A model generated the notes under the pieces. It worked only from the letters and a program-made list of their open reading frames with translations, was not told where the DNA came from and did not search any database. A stretch of DNA of 64,000 nucleotides from Trichobilharzia szidati (Eukaryota > Platyhelminthes > Trematoda > Strigeidida > Schistosomatidae): contig OX235273.1 of NCBI GenBank assembly GCA_944472155.2, positions 107,034,582-107,098,581 of the forward strand, written 5' to 3'. Of this stretch, positions 32,310-43,099 are shown in pieces (positions within the stretch are counted from its first letter, which is position 1; each line of letters opens with the position of its first letter). The position numbers were made by a program, and so were the translations under genes.

Positions 32310-32790
32310 CTACGCTCACATATACACACCCTTCTCCCGGAATTATCAGGCTGGCTGTAGTGAATATTTGTAATAATTATCCTTAATAAAAACAAAATTT
32401 CAAAAAAAAATAAGAAACTACTTAGCTCAGTATACACATGAAACAGGATTCATAGCAAATAACCTCAAGCTTGTTTTGTGTTTTCACAGAAAACGCTCAC
32501 TGCTACCTACAATAATTAGTGAATATATATTTCATAACAAAGACAAAATATTTTCTCGCCCACAATAATATACCTCCACATTGAACGCTTGTACCCTGTA
32601 GGCAAAATTTCTGAAGTTCTACTCACATTGCATGTTTCAACATCATTTTACTTTATCAAATTATGCAGAATAACACCACCGCAGATTTTTTTCATGTAAA
32701 ATGTTGTATATGTGTTGTTAGTAGGATCAAAGTTTTAAAATAATACACATGAGGTTTCTAAAATTTTTGAAGAGTTTGTTTGTGGGGGTG
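32310..32790. other. No gene recognised
   Basis: AT-rich sequence without identified features. Confidence 0.4.
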
Positions 32791-32794
32791 TTGA

Positions 32795-33115
32795 ATTGTT
32801 TCAAGTCTCATCAAGGAGTGATATCAGTTAGCGAAGGATTGAAAAACAGCAATGAGTATTGGACAGCTGTTTCGTCCCAGTTTAGGATTCACTTACAGTA
32901 CGCATCCACTGGCTTCTGAAACCAGGACCTTCCGGTTACAAGGCAAGCTCGTATACCAATCAGCCACTGGGACCCGATCCTGATTTAGCGCGACCCCAAC
33001 CAATGTCGTCGGTGGGACATCCATCCTCACACGTGACATCTGGATGGACCTCACTGGTCACAACTTCTCAGTCTGATATTTCCGAAAGGAATCATTCTTC
33101 AAATACCAACTCTGA
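32795..33115 (-). repeat. Repeat A copy, hammerhead core lost
   Basis: The minus strand has the head (CTTCCGGTTACAAGGC complement), stem I GTACTG, core replaced by TAAGTGA, stem II TCC/GGGAC, GAAACAGCTGTC intact and CAATAC in place of CAGTAC. The 5' body extends to about 33115. Confidence 0.75.
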
Positions 33116-33199
33116 TGTATTGCTAGAGTCCTCTTAGACTAAGCATACAAATATTCACAGATATATCCAACTTTAAATTTCTAAATAATCCATGTTGTA

Positions 33200-33490
33200 G
33201 AGTTTGATTTTTCTCCGAAAACTAGTACAATTTTTCCCCTTTAATACTTCTATGGAGACGAGTGCTGCAGTGTGTTTACACGATAGTTCTAAAAGCCATT
33301 CTCCAACTTTTATAGAAGAGAAGCTCGCCTATCTTTCTGTCAGTGTATACATTTATCAGTTTGCCTGCCTTTGTATGCCTACGTACATCAGCAGTACCCA
33401 GAGAATGCTTTCCCCATAAGTGAGAGAATACACTCAAGTATGGTTTAATAAGGGAGAGAGGAGAAGTAAAAGAAGCTTTATTCTGTAACA
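33200..33490 (+). mobile_element. PLE-1 fragment, GIY-YIG start
   Basis: The frame 33204-33419 contains EKLAYLSVSVYIYQFACLCM then PTYISSTQRMLS and, past a stop, VREYTQVWFNKG. This is the Penelope GIY-YIG N-terminal half (YQF.C.CGA.YIGRT.R...RV.EH...W..KG) with the glycine of YIG changed to serine. Confidence 0.7.
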
Positions 33491-33494
33491 CTTG

Positions 33495-33950
33495 ATTAAT
33501 TTCTGTCCGTCAACTAACCCTGACAATGATTATAAGATTATAATGTCAGCCTGTTTAAGTCATTGGACTATATAATTTTCCACAGAGCACAATGCATTAA
33601 GCATACTTGTATTCATGCTTTGTTTCGGCCATCTATTTAAGTTTTCGAAAAATATTCTGCACTCACACGCATTTTCGGTTTGTTTCGCAAGGACAAATAA
33701 TTCAGCAGCCGGAGCATTCTGTAGACAGAACAAGATGCTGCTGAGTGATACACTGTAGATTACTGTTGTACTTCACGATTCTGTAAAAGGGGAAGATAAA
33801 CCAAGGTAAAGTTGTGCAATGTATATACACATGTTCAGACTAAAGCTATTATTATCGAATTATTGGTAACCCCTCGCGGCTTTTGTCTTCCCAAACTTCT
33901 AGAACCAGTGGAGGCCTTGACCATTCGGAAAATAAAGTCAGACGTGAGTT
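33495..33950. other. No gene recognised
   Basis: No repeat identified; the 71-codon minus frame at 33276-33491 is a shadow of the PLE. Confidence 0.35.
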
Positions 33951-33954
33951 TCAA

Positions 33955-34335
33955 GTTTGATAATTGATTGATATCAGTCAAAGAACCATCACAAACCACC
34001 ATGCAGCACTGGACAATTATTTCTTCGTATTTTCGGACTAATGTCGAGTACACACCCACCACCAGGGTCAGAACCCACGACCTCCAGTTACAATGCAAGT
34101 CCACAGACCACTCAGTCACTGGAACCGATGCAGTGACAAGCTCATGAATTCTGATTTCAACCGATTCGTGATTTTATCACGACCAGCAGCCAATGTTATC
34201 ATGTAAGTATTTGTCTTCAGCAGCAATGGGGTACACCCTGCTGGTCACGAATTCTCACCAGAACTCTAGGAAACTACGTTATGTCGCCGTTCACTAGCCA
34301 GTATCAGATTTATTTTCAAGAATTTATTTGTCTAA
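33955..34335 (-). repeat. Repeat A, full unit, degenerate hammerhead
   Basis: The minus strand shows the full 5' body (CTTGAAAATAAATCTGATACTGG...GAATTCGTGACCAGCAGG...), the tRNA-like head, and a hammerhead region with a broken core (CGACATTAGTCC) and altered stem III. Gives the full family length of about 380-420 bp. Confidence 0.7.
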
Positions 34336-34344
34336 ACTTTGCTT

Positions 34345-35492
34345 GTCATTATTTTCTCTCTGAATGTTTCCATCTTTAATTATTTGTCAAAGTGACTGCT
34401 CTAAACTTAATGGCTTTCTGTCAGAAATCAGCCAGTGGTCCAAGGAAAACGGTCTTACCTTGAACCCCTTCAAATGCCAAACAGTCAATTTCACCTTTAG
34501 GCATAAATCCGACCTAAACAAACTGGCTGGCTCTCACGAGGTATGCAACATAGACGGCACTGAAATAGAAACCAAATCAGAAATTAAATATCTAGACGTC
34601 ATTCTATCTGCTGATCTTACCTGGTCGTCTCATATCTTGACGATTTCTAAGAAAATATTCCGTCTTACCTTCTACATCAAGAAGTTAAAATATTCTGGTA
34701 TTACCCAACCCTTACTCCTACAATTCGTTAACTCTCGCATTCTGCCTATTATTCTCTATTGTTCCCCCTTAGTTTTTCCTGGGCTACTGAAGAAAGACTA
34801 TTACTTATTACACAGGATGTTAAAGGTTGTCAGCAGGGTAAGCAACGTGCCACTTAACCAGCTTGTTAATATTCTGGTCGACAGGCACATGGACTCATGT
34901 AAAAAATGGGCCAAATCCATTCTATCTAACTCACACCACCTTCTTCACTCACAACTCTCCCCCTTGCATCGCATCAGGCAAAACCAGAAGCCTATATAGA
35001 AAACTATATGCTCGCACCAGCAAGTACAAAAACTCAACCATACCCTACTTAGCTCGTGTTCTGTGCGATAAAGAAAGCATTAGACGTGATACCTATAACT
35101 TATTAAATAGTCAGTAGAACAACTGGATCTCGTCTTTCCAACTCATATCATTTATAGGTACAACATTTTCTTTCTTTCTTTCTTTTCCTTTTCTCTCTTT
35201 CTCTTTTTCCGTTATGTGCTGCTTTGTTTCTTTCTCCCGCTTACGCCAGTAAATATGACAGCACCTACTTTTCTAACACCTTCAAACACTGTTCAACTTT
35301 GGCTTTGCTAACGATATGCCAATATGTTGTTGTCAAAATTAACCGAGATTTCCTTAATCTATGTAGAAATCTATTTATTGATAATGTACTAACTGGATGC
35401 AATACTGTAGTAAAAATGCTGAGAATTCCATTCTGTATCACGAGTACTGTTTTGGAATAAAGCAAATTATTATTAGTATTATTATTATTTTA
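34345..35492 (+). mobile_element. CR1/Jockey-group LINE, 5'-truncated, RT C-terminal end and 3' UTR
   Basis: Frame 34364-34999 reads LNGFLSEISQWSKENGLTLN then FKCQTVNFTFRH, IKYLDVILSADLTWSSHI, FRLTFYIKKLKYSGI and ILPIILYCSPLVFPGLLKKD. This is the region after RT motif C in CR1/Jockey-type LINEs (W....L.LN..KC..., KYLGV.LD..LTW..H, ILYCSP). A frameshift near 34970 leads into YRKLYARTSKYKNSTIPYLA (34950-35117). The 3' end has GGAATAAAGCAAATTATTATTAG with triplet repeats, matching the 42.3 kb copy. Confidence 0.85.
35165..35212 (+). repeat. Pyrimidine tract (TTTC/TCTT)n
   Basis: Almost pure T/C over nearly 50 bases within the CR1-like 3' UTR. Confidence 0.8.
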
Positions 35493-35554
35493 ACCTTTTG
35501 CCATATAAAACTCTATGATATCAAACTTTTCATCATGTTACATAATGCCATTTT

Positions 35555-35665
35555 TACCGTGAGTTCTCGGTGGAACATAAAGCTTCAAAGGCACACCACC
35601 ATTGCACTGAGTTGTCTGTAGTCACTTTCAGCGGGTTTTTATGTCCTCCTACAAACCTTAATATG
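35555..35665 (-). mobile_element. RTE-1 3' terminal remnant
   Basis: The minus strand carries a GAAGCTTTATGTTCCACCGAG tail equivalent and roughly 80 bp of degraded coding end. Confidence 0.45.
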
Positions 35666-36600
35666 CTCCCCACCGCATCTAGTGTAGGTCGCGAGTAAGA
35701 CTAGCAACAAGGTCTCGTGAAAAACAACCACATCGCCTCTGAAACTTCTAAGCACAGAAAGGTTTTTATGTAGGGCATGTCCTATTTTAATCGTTTTAAA
35801 TTTAACTGTAATTATGTCACAGATGTTTTGTCCCGGTTCACAATATTATCACTGGTAGTATTAATATTTACGCATTGATGAGTGGTTTTATAGGTTGTTG
35901 CCAATAGTAGCCCTGTATAATTCACTAAACCCCTGAAATGCTTTGGTATGTTTTGAATGACAGATCCTCAATTCTAGTCTCAGGTTGAACAGCATTACCT
36001 GCACACACACGCGCGCCGTCCAAATCCATCAGCTGCACCCTGTGTATCCGTGTGACACCATTAGCCCTCACATAAGCAACACCTGTCTTCATTAATTTGG
36101 GTTCAAACCGTCACTGCCCAAACTGCGGCCATATACAGGTAATAAACTCCAAGTAGAACATAACTTCAATTTGAAGCCAACTTCTTTTCTCCACCTACCA
36201 CACAACAGCGGGTTGAAATGAGATACACCATCGAAGTCTCCCTACTGGTAACCTAAGGGAAAATGCAACTGACTTATTTGGTGCAATAACATCATAAAAC
36301 CAAAAGATATCAAGAAGTTTTAAGATATATATATAAGTGCTTCATGTTTGGGAAAAGTGAATACCAGTTTTTGAGAAAGCTGTTTTTTGAACACAATGGC
36401 AAAAGCTCTACTGCCACTCAAATAATCCTTTTCAATGAGCTTTTTAAATAGAATGTCATTCATCTATAAGAGCTGATACTTTTTCTTCGTCTATTTTTAG
36501 CACTGTATGAAAGAGAAACTGGGTGGTTCCCATCTGGACAAATAAATTTCAAATTTTATATAATAAATAATGTAAAGTAATAGAATGGATAGTTCATTCT
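35666..36600. other. Mostly unassigned; two weak repeat remnants
   Basis: 35680-35760 resembles a repeat C' body (GACTAGCAAC...CTGAAACTTCT). 36150-36240 resembles a minus RTE-1 3' end (AACTCCAAGTAGAACATAACTTCAA). No gene seen. Confidence 0.3.
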
Positions 36601-36604
36601 CTAT

Positions 36605-36970
36605 AGTTTGGTTTGTAAGGATTAGTTATGTTTTACGAGTTGATCACGGACTGATATCAGTTAGAGAACCATTGAAAACCAGGGAGTACTGGACAGCTGC
36701 TGTTTCATCCCAGTTGGCGTCGCGCTAAAATCACGAATTGGTAGAAGTTAGAATTCATGCTTTGGCCATTGAATCGGGTCCCAGTGGCTGAATGGTATAC
36801 GAGCTTGCCTTGTAACCGGAAGGTCCTGGGTGCGAATCCCAGTGGGTGCGTACTGCCAATGATTCCCAAACTAGAATGAAACAGCAGCTGTCCAGTACTC
36901 CCTGGTTTTCAATGGTTCTCTAACTGATATCAGTTCATTCTCTAATTTGAAACCAGTAATAGTCGAAATA
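36605..36970 (+). repeat. Repeat A foldback element with 59 bp perfect inverted arms
   Basis: 36650-36708 is the exact reverse complement of 36876-36934. The 167 bp between the arms hold a plus-oriented 5' body, tRNA-like head (GGTCCCAGTGGCTGAATGG, B box GGGTGCGAATCCC) and stem I GTACTG with the altered core CCAATGATTCCC. Both arms share a CAGCAGCTGTCC triplet duplication not found in other copies, so one arm was probably copied from the other. Confidence 0.85.
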
Positions 36971-37129
36971 CCATCACTCTCGAGGATACTGGAGAATCTA
37001 ACTGAAAAATCCTAAATAGAATGAGTGGCACGACACAGACTCAACCTTTAGCTAACATCACTTAAACAGATTCCTTTTCAGATTAAAAACATTTAGTGTG
37101 TTCATCTGCGTTTTTATTCATATTCATGA

Positions 37130-38100
37130 CCATTATTATTCCCTTGGGTTCCAAGTGGAACATTAGACTTCAACCGCACATCTCCTGTTCTCTGAAGTCC
37201 TCCTCGGCTGGACCCAGGGTTGACCATAGTCTCTCATCTCCTCCCCACACAAATTCCCCCATGTCATCCCTGAACGTCCCACTGCTTATTTCCCATTCTT
37301 ATTCTCCTCAAGCGATGGCCTGGTGTGCTATACCGTTCAGCGATCTCCTCAGCATGTGTCCGTTCTATCTCTCGTTTTTCAGCAACAGGTTCTTGAATGC
37401 TTCGTTGTCAGACTTCCTTTTTCTTAGTTCTTTCTGACTGTCTGATTTTCAGTATGAAACCAGCAAAGGTAAAAGTTGATGAAGGTCTACAGCGGTCTGT
37501 TAGAAATGCTTTTTGTGATGCGCAGTGCAATTTTCTCACACATATAGAAATGACCTGACCCTAGTGTTGAAAATCAAAATTTTGTTGTTTATGCTGAGTG
37601 TAGAAGATTTCCAAACTGATTTCACAGTGATTAGTGTTTTACTTATCTTTCCGATTTTGGTTCTGAAACCCTTTTGCGGGCTGTCTGACTGTATTTGAAG
37701 CTATGCTACTTAGATAAGGGGTGAAAGTAACCTCTTGCAAATTTTCTCTGTTGTGATTGGTGCTTGTTGTTGTTGGTAGTGTTTACCTGGTTACCTTCAT
37801 CCCCTCCACCTTCTTTAGGCTCATGTTAAGTACTGTCTTCACCATTTACATCATTTTACAATTTGTTGGTTTTTGACTGTAAGTCTTCGAGTTTGTGTGA
37901 CACTAGACATAAGTCGTCCACGAAGTTCAGTTCTTATGGAGTCTCCTTGTCGGTCCAAGGTATTCCTGTCCTCTCTCTCTACAGTCTGACACATAACCCA
38001 GTCCACCGCAGTTAGGAATATCATTGAATATAGCAGAAAAGATCGTCCTACTTCTGTCTTCATTTCAAAGACTTCGCTAAGTTATACGTCACTCAACCAC
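37130..38100 (-). mobile_element. RTE-1 5'-truncated copy
   Basis: The minus strand carries the 3' tail (GAAGTCTAATGTTCCACTTGG, then AAT-type run), decayed C-terminal coding region and, at 37851-38063, the RT region DWVMCQTVEREDRN...MSSVTQTRRL, equivalent to DWIMRQTVGNEK...LCLMSHKIEDL. No clear target duplication. Confidence 0.75.
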
Positions 38101-38104
38101 ATGC

Positions 38105-38544
38105 GGATTGAGTATTACTACCGGTGGCCACAGAGTAATGATGTCCTGTTCAGTAGTTCGGTGCCAGACCTGAGATGGTAGAGCACTACAGTAGTAATTT
38201 GTAGACCATAATTTCATTTCACTAAAACTAACTACCCTTTCTTTAAATCGTAGCCTCCCGACCCACATTTATCTTCGGTAGTCTCAATATTACTTTATTA
38301 TAAGTGCTTTCATGTAATTTCCTCAGTTCGAAGCATAAAGACACTTGAAATGACTAACCCAATTTGAAAAATGTATCCAGAGCATAAAATGACTTGCCGG
38401 CTGATAGACAACTAACAACCACAAACATGTCCTTTTTTGAAAGACTCTCAGTATTTTGATAACGAAATAAGGACCACATATGTATTATAAAATGATATCA
38501 CTCTCCTGAATAGGTCCTTATCAACTGTTAACTGACTAAAATTA
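38105..38544. other. No gene recognised
   Basis: No feature identified. Confidence 0.35.
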
Positions 38545-38845
38545 AAGTGGTAGCAAAAGACTTACAACACGTCTGCAGGAAGAAATGGATGTGGATTGGC
38601 CTTACGCTGAAAAAACCATCAAGTGACACCACAAGACAGGTCATCGCTCTAGTGGAACCCTAATGGGACGCGGCGAGTTGGGCGTCAGTAAGAGGCTGAC
38701 ATTTGAAAAGGATATGAAAGCATGTAGGCTGACGTGGAGCCAGTTGAAAATGTTGGCAGAGAATCGAACGCAATGGAGACGGGCGGGCTGAAGCCCTGTG
38801 TTCCTCTAGGAACTAAAGGAAACAATAATAATAACAATAATATAG
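38545..38845 (+). mobile_element. RTE-1 3' end copy
   Basis: Starts in QQICRRKWMWIGLTLRK-like sequence, includes CTCTAGTGGAACCCTAATGGGACGCGGCG (EWNPNGTRR) and ends CTGAAGCCCTGTGTTCCTC with an AAT/AAC run. Closest in the window to the 20.8-21.7 kb copy. Confidence 0.75.
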
Positions 38846-38924
38846 TTCACCGTTTGAACGGTAGACAAACCTAAACTGAATAAGTACCCTGCTGATGTCA
38901 CTTCCAACTACGTTTATAAATATA

Positions 38925-39190
38925 CTCAAACCTGCGAGAGCAGGTGCAATGGAAGGACAGAAAGAAGGGCTTCCATTCAAATTCAGAGCAAATCTAATCC
39001 CAAAAAACTTATGCCTAAAGGGGGGAGCAGATATTCACAAAGTTTAATTACAAGACATCTTGTGGAGATTTCCAAATTCTTCAAAATATTTAACCTACAA
39101 AGCACAGTAAATTTACTACGATTTGCTGAAGCGATTTAAATCAAACCTCTCAAACCAAACTTATGCATACTAGCCTCTTATATCAGAATT
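38925..39190 (+). mobile_element. PLE-1 fragment, GIY-YIG part
   Basis: Reads around RTERRASIQIQSKSNPKKLM then SQSLITRHLVEISKFFKIFN and LLRFAEAI, decayed. Nearly the same segment is found at 54545-54840, which keeps YIGRTERRASIRFSEHVPRN. Confidence 0.65.
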
Positions 39191-39221
39191 GTATTTATCC
39201 CATGGAATGATTATTTCTATG

Positions 39222-39455
39222 CGCCGGTGGCACAGTGGTTAGGACGCTCGCCGACCATGCACATGGCCCGGGGTTCGATCCCCGGCCGACGCACTCCAAA
39301 ACCTCGCTAAGCCAGAAATAATGCTGGTAAAGAAGAAAGGGTGGGCATGAGGCTAGCAACCCCATCCTGTAAAAATTAAACACTGCTACAGAAACTTCAA
39401 GCCACTAGCTTGAAGCCCTATGTTCCACTGGGAACGTGAAGGAAAAAAAAGAAAA
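39222..39455 (+). mobile_element. Repeat C' (tRNA head with RTE-like body and tail), full length
   Basis: tRNA-like head: GCGCCGGTGGCACAGTGGTTAGG, ACCATGCACATGGCC, GGGGTTCGATCCCC, CCGACGCAC. The body CCTCGCTAAGCCAGAAATAATG then GGGCATGAGGCTAGCAACCC and CTGCTACAGAAACTTCAAGC resembles the RTE-1 5' leader (22870-22940). The tail TTGAAGCCCTATGTTCCACT then GGGAACGTGAAGGAA matches the RTE-1 3' end. It ends in an A-rich run. Confidence 0.85.
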
Positions 39456-39459
39456 AATG

Positions 39460-39960
39460 ATTATTTCTATGAACTGGTTCTCTAGATAGATAAATAACGC
39501 TTTCTTCTCCTGTATGAATAAGTAGGTTTTATCAGTACTTAATAAGTCAAGTCATTAACAATATATGTGCCTTAGTGCAGGTGTTCAGTGGACAATTATT
39601 TCAAAAAATAGTATCCTTAAAGTAATTCATCCATCTGTTAAGAGATATGCTACCTATTTATTTTCAAAAATCAGATAACAAAAGAGTCATAAACACTGGA
39701 TACGGAAATATTCCTATCACAGTGAATCTCAATTATGTTTCACTTATCCAGGGAATAGTGAACGCATAAGAAAAGTATTGTTCAGAATCAATAAACAGTA
39801 AGAAAGCATTGCTGACTGCAAATTTGAATAATAAGCGACCAAGAGAAACGTTTGAAATTCAAAAGAATAAACTGAGACAGGCAAACAAAGAATAGTCTTT
39901 CTAGTAACTTCTCTATCATCGTGTTCAACAGTTATATAAATATCATAATTGAAGAATTAC
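39460..39960. other. No gene recognised
   Basis: AT-rich, nothing identified. Confidence 0.4.
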
Positions 39961-39964
39961 TAAA

Positions 39965-40135
39965 AGGAGTAATGAATGAAGAATTTATGAATTCACAGGC
40001 TTGACAGTTGATCAGGGTAGCAACAGTGGCTTACTGGACCTTTTTCTTTTGCACATAGAGCTCCGGTTGACTGTGCCAAATTGCAATGACCTCTACTATT
40101 TGCAGTGTTCGATAGCTAGACAACTGCCTCCACAG
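39965..40135 (-). mobile_element. PLE-1 3' end remnant
   Basis: The reverse complement matches the end of the GIY-YIG ORF and adjacent UTR (compare 5330-5440): AATTTATGAATTCACAGGCTTG...GCAACAGTGGC...CTCCGGTTGACTG. Confidence 0.6.
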
Positions 40136-40199
40136 GAGCAGTTAAATTGACAGACGTAATTAGTTAGACAGTATTATTTACTTGATCAGGCTTTGAACA

Positions 40200-40741
40200 T
40201 ATTCGATTCTTTGTGACCTGCCAAGTTTCTGATCTGTATAGAAGAACTGACTTGACGTTTGTATTGAAAATCCGAATTTTGTTGTTGATGCTGAGTGACG
40301 AAGATTTCCAGATTGGTTTCAGCTTGATGAATGTGTTTCTTGCCTTCCCGATTCTCGATTTGACATTTTCGTCCGTTCCTCCTGTAGTTGAGACAATGAA
40401 TGCTCCCTAGATAAGTTAATGAAATAACCTCTTTCAAATCCCTCCAGTTGATGGTGATTGGCGCTGGATGTTGCTATTGTTGTTGTTGTTGGTGGTGGTG
40501 GTTGGTTATTTTCATAACCTCCGTCTTGTCTATGTTCACCTGGAGCCCTGTCTTTGGTGCTTCTTCGACCAGTTTGTCGGTTTTCGCTTGTAAGTCTTCG
40601 ATTTTGTGTGACATCATACATAGATCATCCGCGAAATCCAGATCTTCTAAGTTCTTCACGTCGCTTCAGGATATCCCTGTCTTCTCGTTTCCCACTGTCT
40701 GACGCATAATCCAGTCCACCACAATTAGGAATATCATTGGT
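40200..40741 (-). mobile_element. RTE-1 internal fragment
   Basis: Minus frames: KNLEDLDFADDLCMMSHKIE then DLQAKTDKLVEEAPKTGLQV (motif C with the ADD aspartates intact), followed in another frame by IENREGKKHIHQ-type shadow sequence. Both the 3' tail and everything upstream of motif B are missing, unusual for an RTE insertion and suggestive of later deletion. Confidence 0.8.
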
Positions 40742-40889
40742 GTTGTATACGAAGCATATATGCAGTCGTTAAGATCACGTTTACAAACTACTTAATAATA
40801 CATGAGAAAATATACATATTTGGTACAGTATCCATTAGATATGGAAATATATCCCATCTTTCTTTACGTTCCTAATGAAACAGAGACCT

Positions 40890-41215
40890 GTAGGCTACAG
40901 GTATTGAGTTTTCAGCAGCATAGGTGTTTTTTCATACACCAACCATTCCCGAAGACAGTCCAATTTTAGAATGAACTCCCTTCACTCAGACGAAATCACA
41001 TAGTAAGAAAACACATTGTCAATGTTTAGCGTAAACACAAAGAGAAACATTAAAACTAGAGATTAAACAGAAACAAAGACAAATAATAAGAATCAAGTCA
41101 ACATATGATGTAGAAATGTCAGAAGAATAACATACAGTCTAGAAGGAAAATGCGTAATAATTGCAGAGTTAGTTAAAACGTCTAAGTAAATATAAAACAA
41201 TATAAATACCATCAG
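40890..41215 (-). mobile_element. PLE-2 3' region repeat
   Basis: It matches 30310-30545 (AGATTAAACAGARRCAAAGRCAAATAATAA and flanks). It has no remaining coding part. Confidence 0.55.
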
Positions 41216-41224
41216 GAACCAGAA

Positions 41225-42350
41225 AATGTTCTTCGTCTAGTGGTCTTAAACTGAATCCTTCTAAATGTTAGACTGTTAATTTCAGTTCCTATGACCGTTG
41301 CAAAATTGATGATAGTGATATAGAAATCATGTATGAAGTTAAGTATCTTGGATTAATTCTTTCTCCTGATCAATCCTGGTCTTCTCATGTCTCAGCGATT
41401 TCTAAAAGAGTATTTCGTCTAACTTTTTACATTAAGAAGTTAAGACACTTGGGCATAACTCAGCACCTCCTCTTACAATTTGTCAACTCGTTCATCTTAC
41501 CTATTTTTCTTTACTGTTCACTCTTATTCTCTCCTGGGTTGCTTAAAAAGGGCTATGTCATACTTCACAGAACTCTGAAGACTGTCAGTCAGTAGGCCGA
41601 ATGGTACGCTATCCCATTGGGCTATATCGTTGACACCATCATTATTGATAGGCACTTGATTTCATGCAACAAATTTGCTAAAGCAATCTTGTCAGACTGT
41701 GAGCAGCCACTTTACTCGCAGCTCCAACCTTGTTTCTCCTCAGATAAAAGAAGAAGTCTTTTCAGAAGACTTTATGCACGTACGTGTAAGTATTAACGTT
41801 TCACTATACCATCTTTGGCACGTATTTTATGTGATGAAAATAGTGTTAGGCATGAACTAACTAACTAACCTTCTTTGCACTATTGAATAAAGCGTTTTCT
41901 TGACCCTTATAACATTAAGCTTTATTGTTATTGTACTTCTTATATTTATAATCCTCTCGACTTTTTGCTTTCATTTGTTTATTTTCCCAAAAGTGTGAAC
42001 ATCATTTAAGCTGTGTTATAACTGTTAATTTTGTATTTCCCCTCACCATACTATATCAGCAGAACATTAGATTCAATAATCTATAACATGTTAAAATTTC
42101 CAAACTGAATCGACAATACTGTTTGAAACAAACTCACTGTTATTATTATTATCATTATTATTATTATATTTAATATTCTCAATTCCTGCTTCGAATATCT
42201 TTGACTTTATATCGTAAACGTGAACAAATTCCTCTGGTTAATTTTGTTTATATTCTGAGTAAATCAGGTGCAATATTGTGGCAAATGCTGAGAATACTAT
42301 TCTGTATTATAAGTACTGTTTTTGGAATAAAGTAGATTATTACTATTACT
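41225..42350 (+). mobile_element. CR1/Jockey-group LINE, second 5'-truncated copy
   Basis: Frame 41329-41595: VKYLGLILSPDQSWSSHVSA, ISKRVFRLTFYIKKLRHLGI then ILPIFLYCSLLFSPGLLKKG, the same segment as at 34.4-34.8 kb. Preceding sequence (41225-41290) is a shifted equivalent of GLTLNPFKCQTVNF. The 3' end at 42290-42350 (GGAATAAAGTAGATTATTAC) matches the other copy. An (ATT)n tract lies at 42139-42170. Confidence 0.85.
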
Positions 42351-42354
42351 AATT

Positions 42355-42935
42355 GTGCTCATTTAGGATGGATTTTCCAAAAAATTATTTCGTTACACAT
42401 AAAGCTCTAACCATTTTCTTGAATTGCAGTGACAACGGTATTGTTTTTACACCCAACGATCCCTCTTTTCTGAGGAGGGATCTACAGCGTCGCCGGCGGG
42501 CATTCTACCAGCTAACCACAGACGCACAATTTGTATGCAGTGAACAGTTGTGTTTTGTACTTACCAGGTATAAGCATACTGCACAAAGTTGTATGTGACT
42601 GAATATAAGAAAGACAAATTTTTAGTATCAAGTATCCTCTTGTATTCTTCATCGGTAATACTCTTCTTTGACGGTAAGCTTAACGATTATTCAGTTTAAT
42701 TTCTATAGGCTTTTGAGTAACTGCATTCCAGTTACTAAATTACTCTGCATGGCTAATGACGACAGCGAAGAAATGAACTAATTTTAAAATATTTTCACAA
42801 ATTTGTACATTTTCAAGTTCACTTTTATTCTGGTAGTCTGAGTCATACGGGAATTAGACTTCTCCCGTCAAGAAACTTAAGGTAAACTAGAATAATGCAA
42901 ACTGGTTTATGGTAGCTAGCAGTAAAGTTCATCGG
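42355..42935. other. No clear gene; tRNA-like remnant at 42450-42535
   Basis: The minus strand of 42450-42535 resembles a repeat C head (GTGCGTCTGTGGTTAGCTGG ... ). An 81-codon frame at 42353-42598 runs through it and has no recognisable motif. Confidence 0.3.
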
Positions 42936-42939
42936 AATG

Positions 42940-43095
42940 CCGAACAACCACGCGCGTGGTCCTAAGTCGATTACAGGATGTTGCATTCTCTAACCTCGAC
43001 TAGTTTATGATTCTGGAGTAATCGCAAAGAAGAGTGAAACTTGAGCGTGAGACTAGCAACCACACTTCATAAGAACAGCGCCTAGGTACTAAAAC
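42940..43095 (+). mobile_element. Repeat C' body remnant
   Basis: GTAATCGCAAAGAAGAGTGAAACTTGAGCGTGAGACTAGCAACCACAC then ACTAAAACTTCAAA corresponds to the body of the full copy at 39300-39400, with a decayed tRNA-like head before it. Confidence 0.5.
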
Positions 43096-43099
43096 TTCA

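Noticed and set aside
42139..42170. (ATT)n tract as a possible regulatory element
   Set aside because: Simple sequence within the CR1-like 3' UTR; no further evidence.
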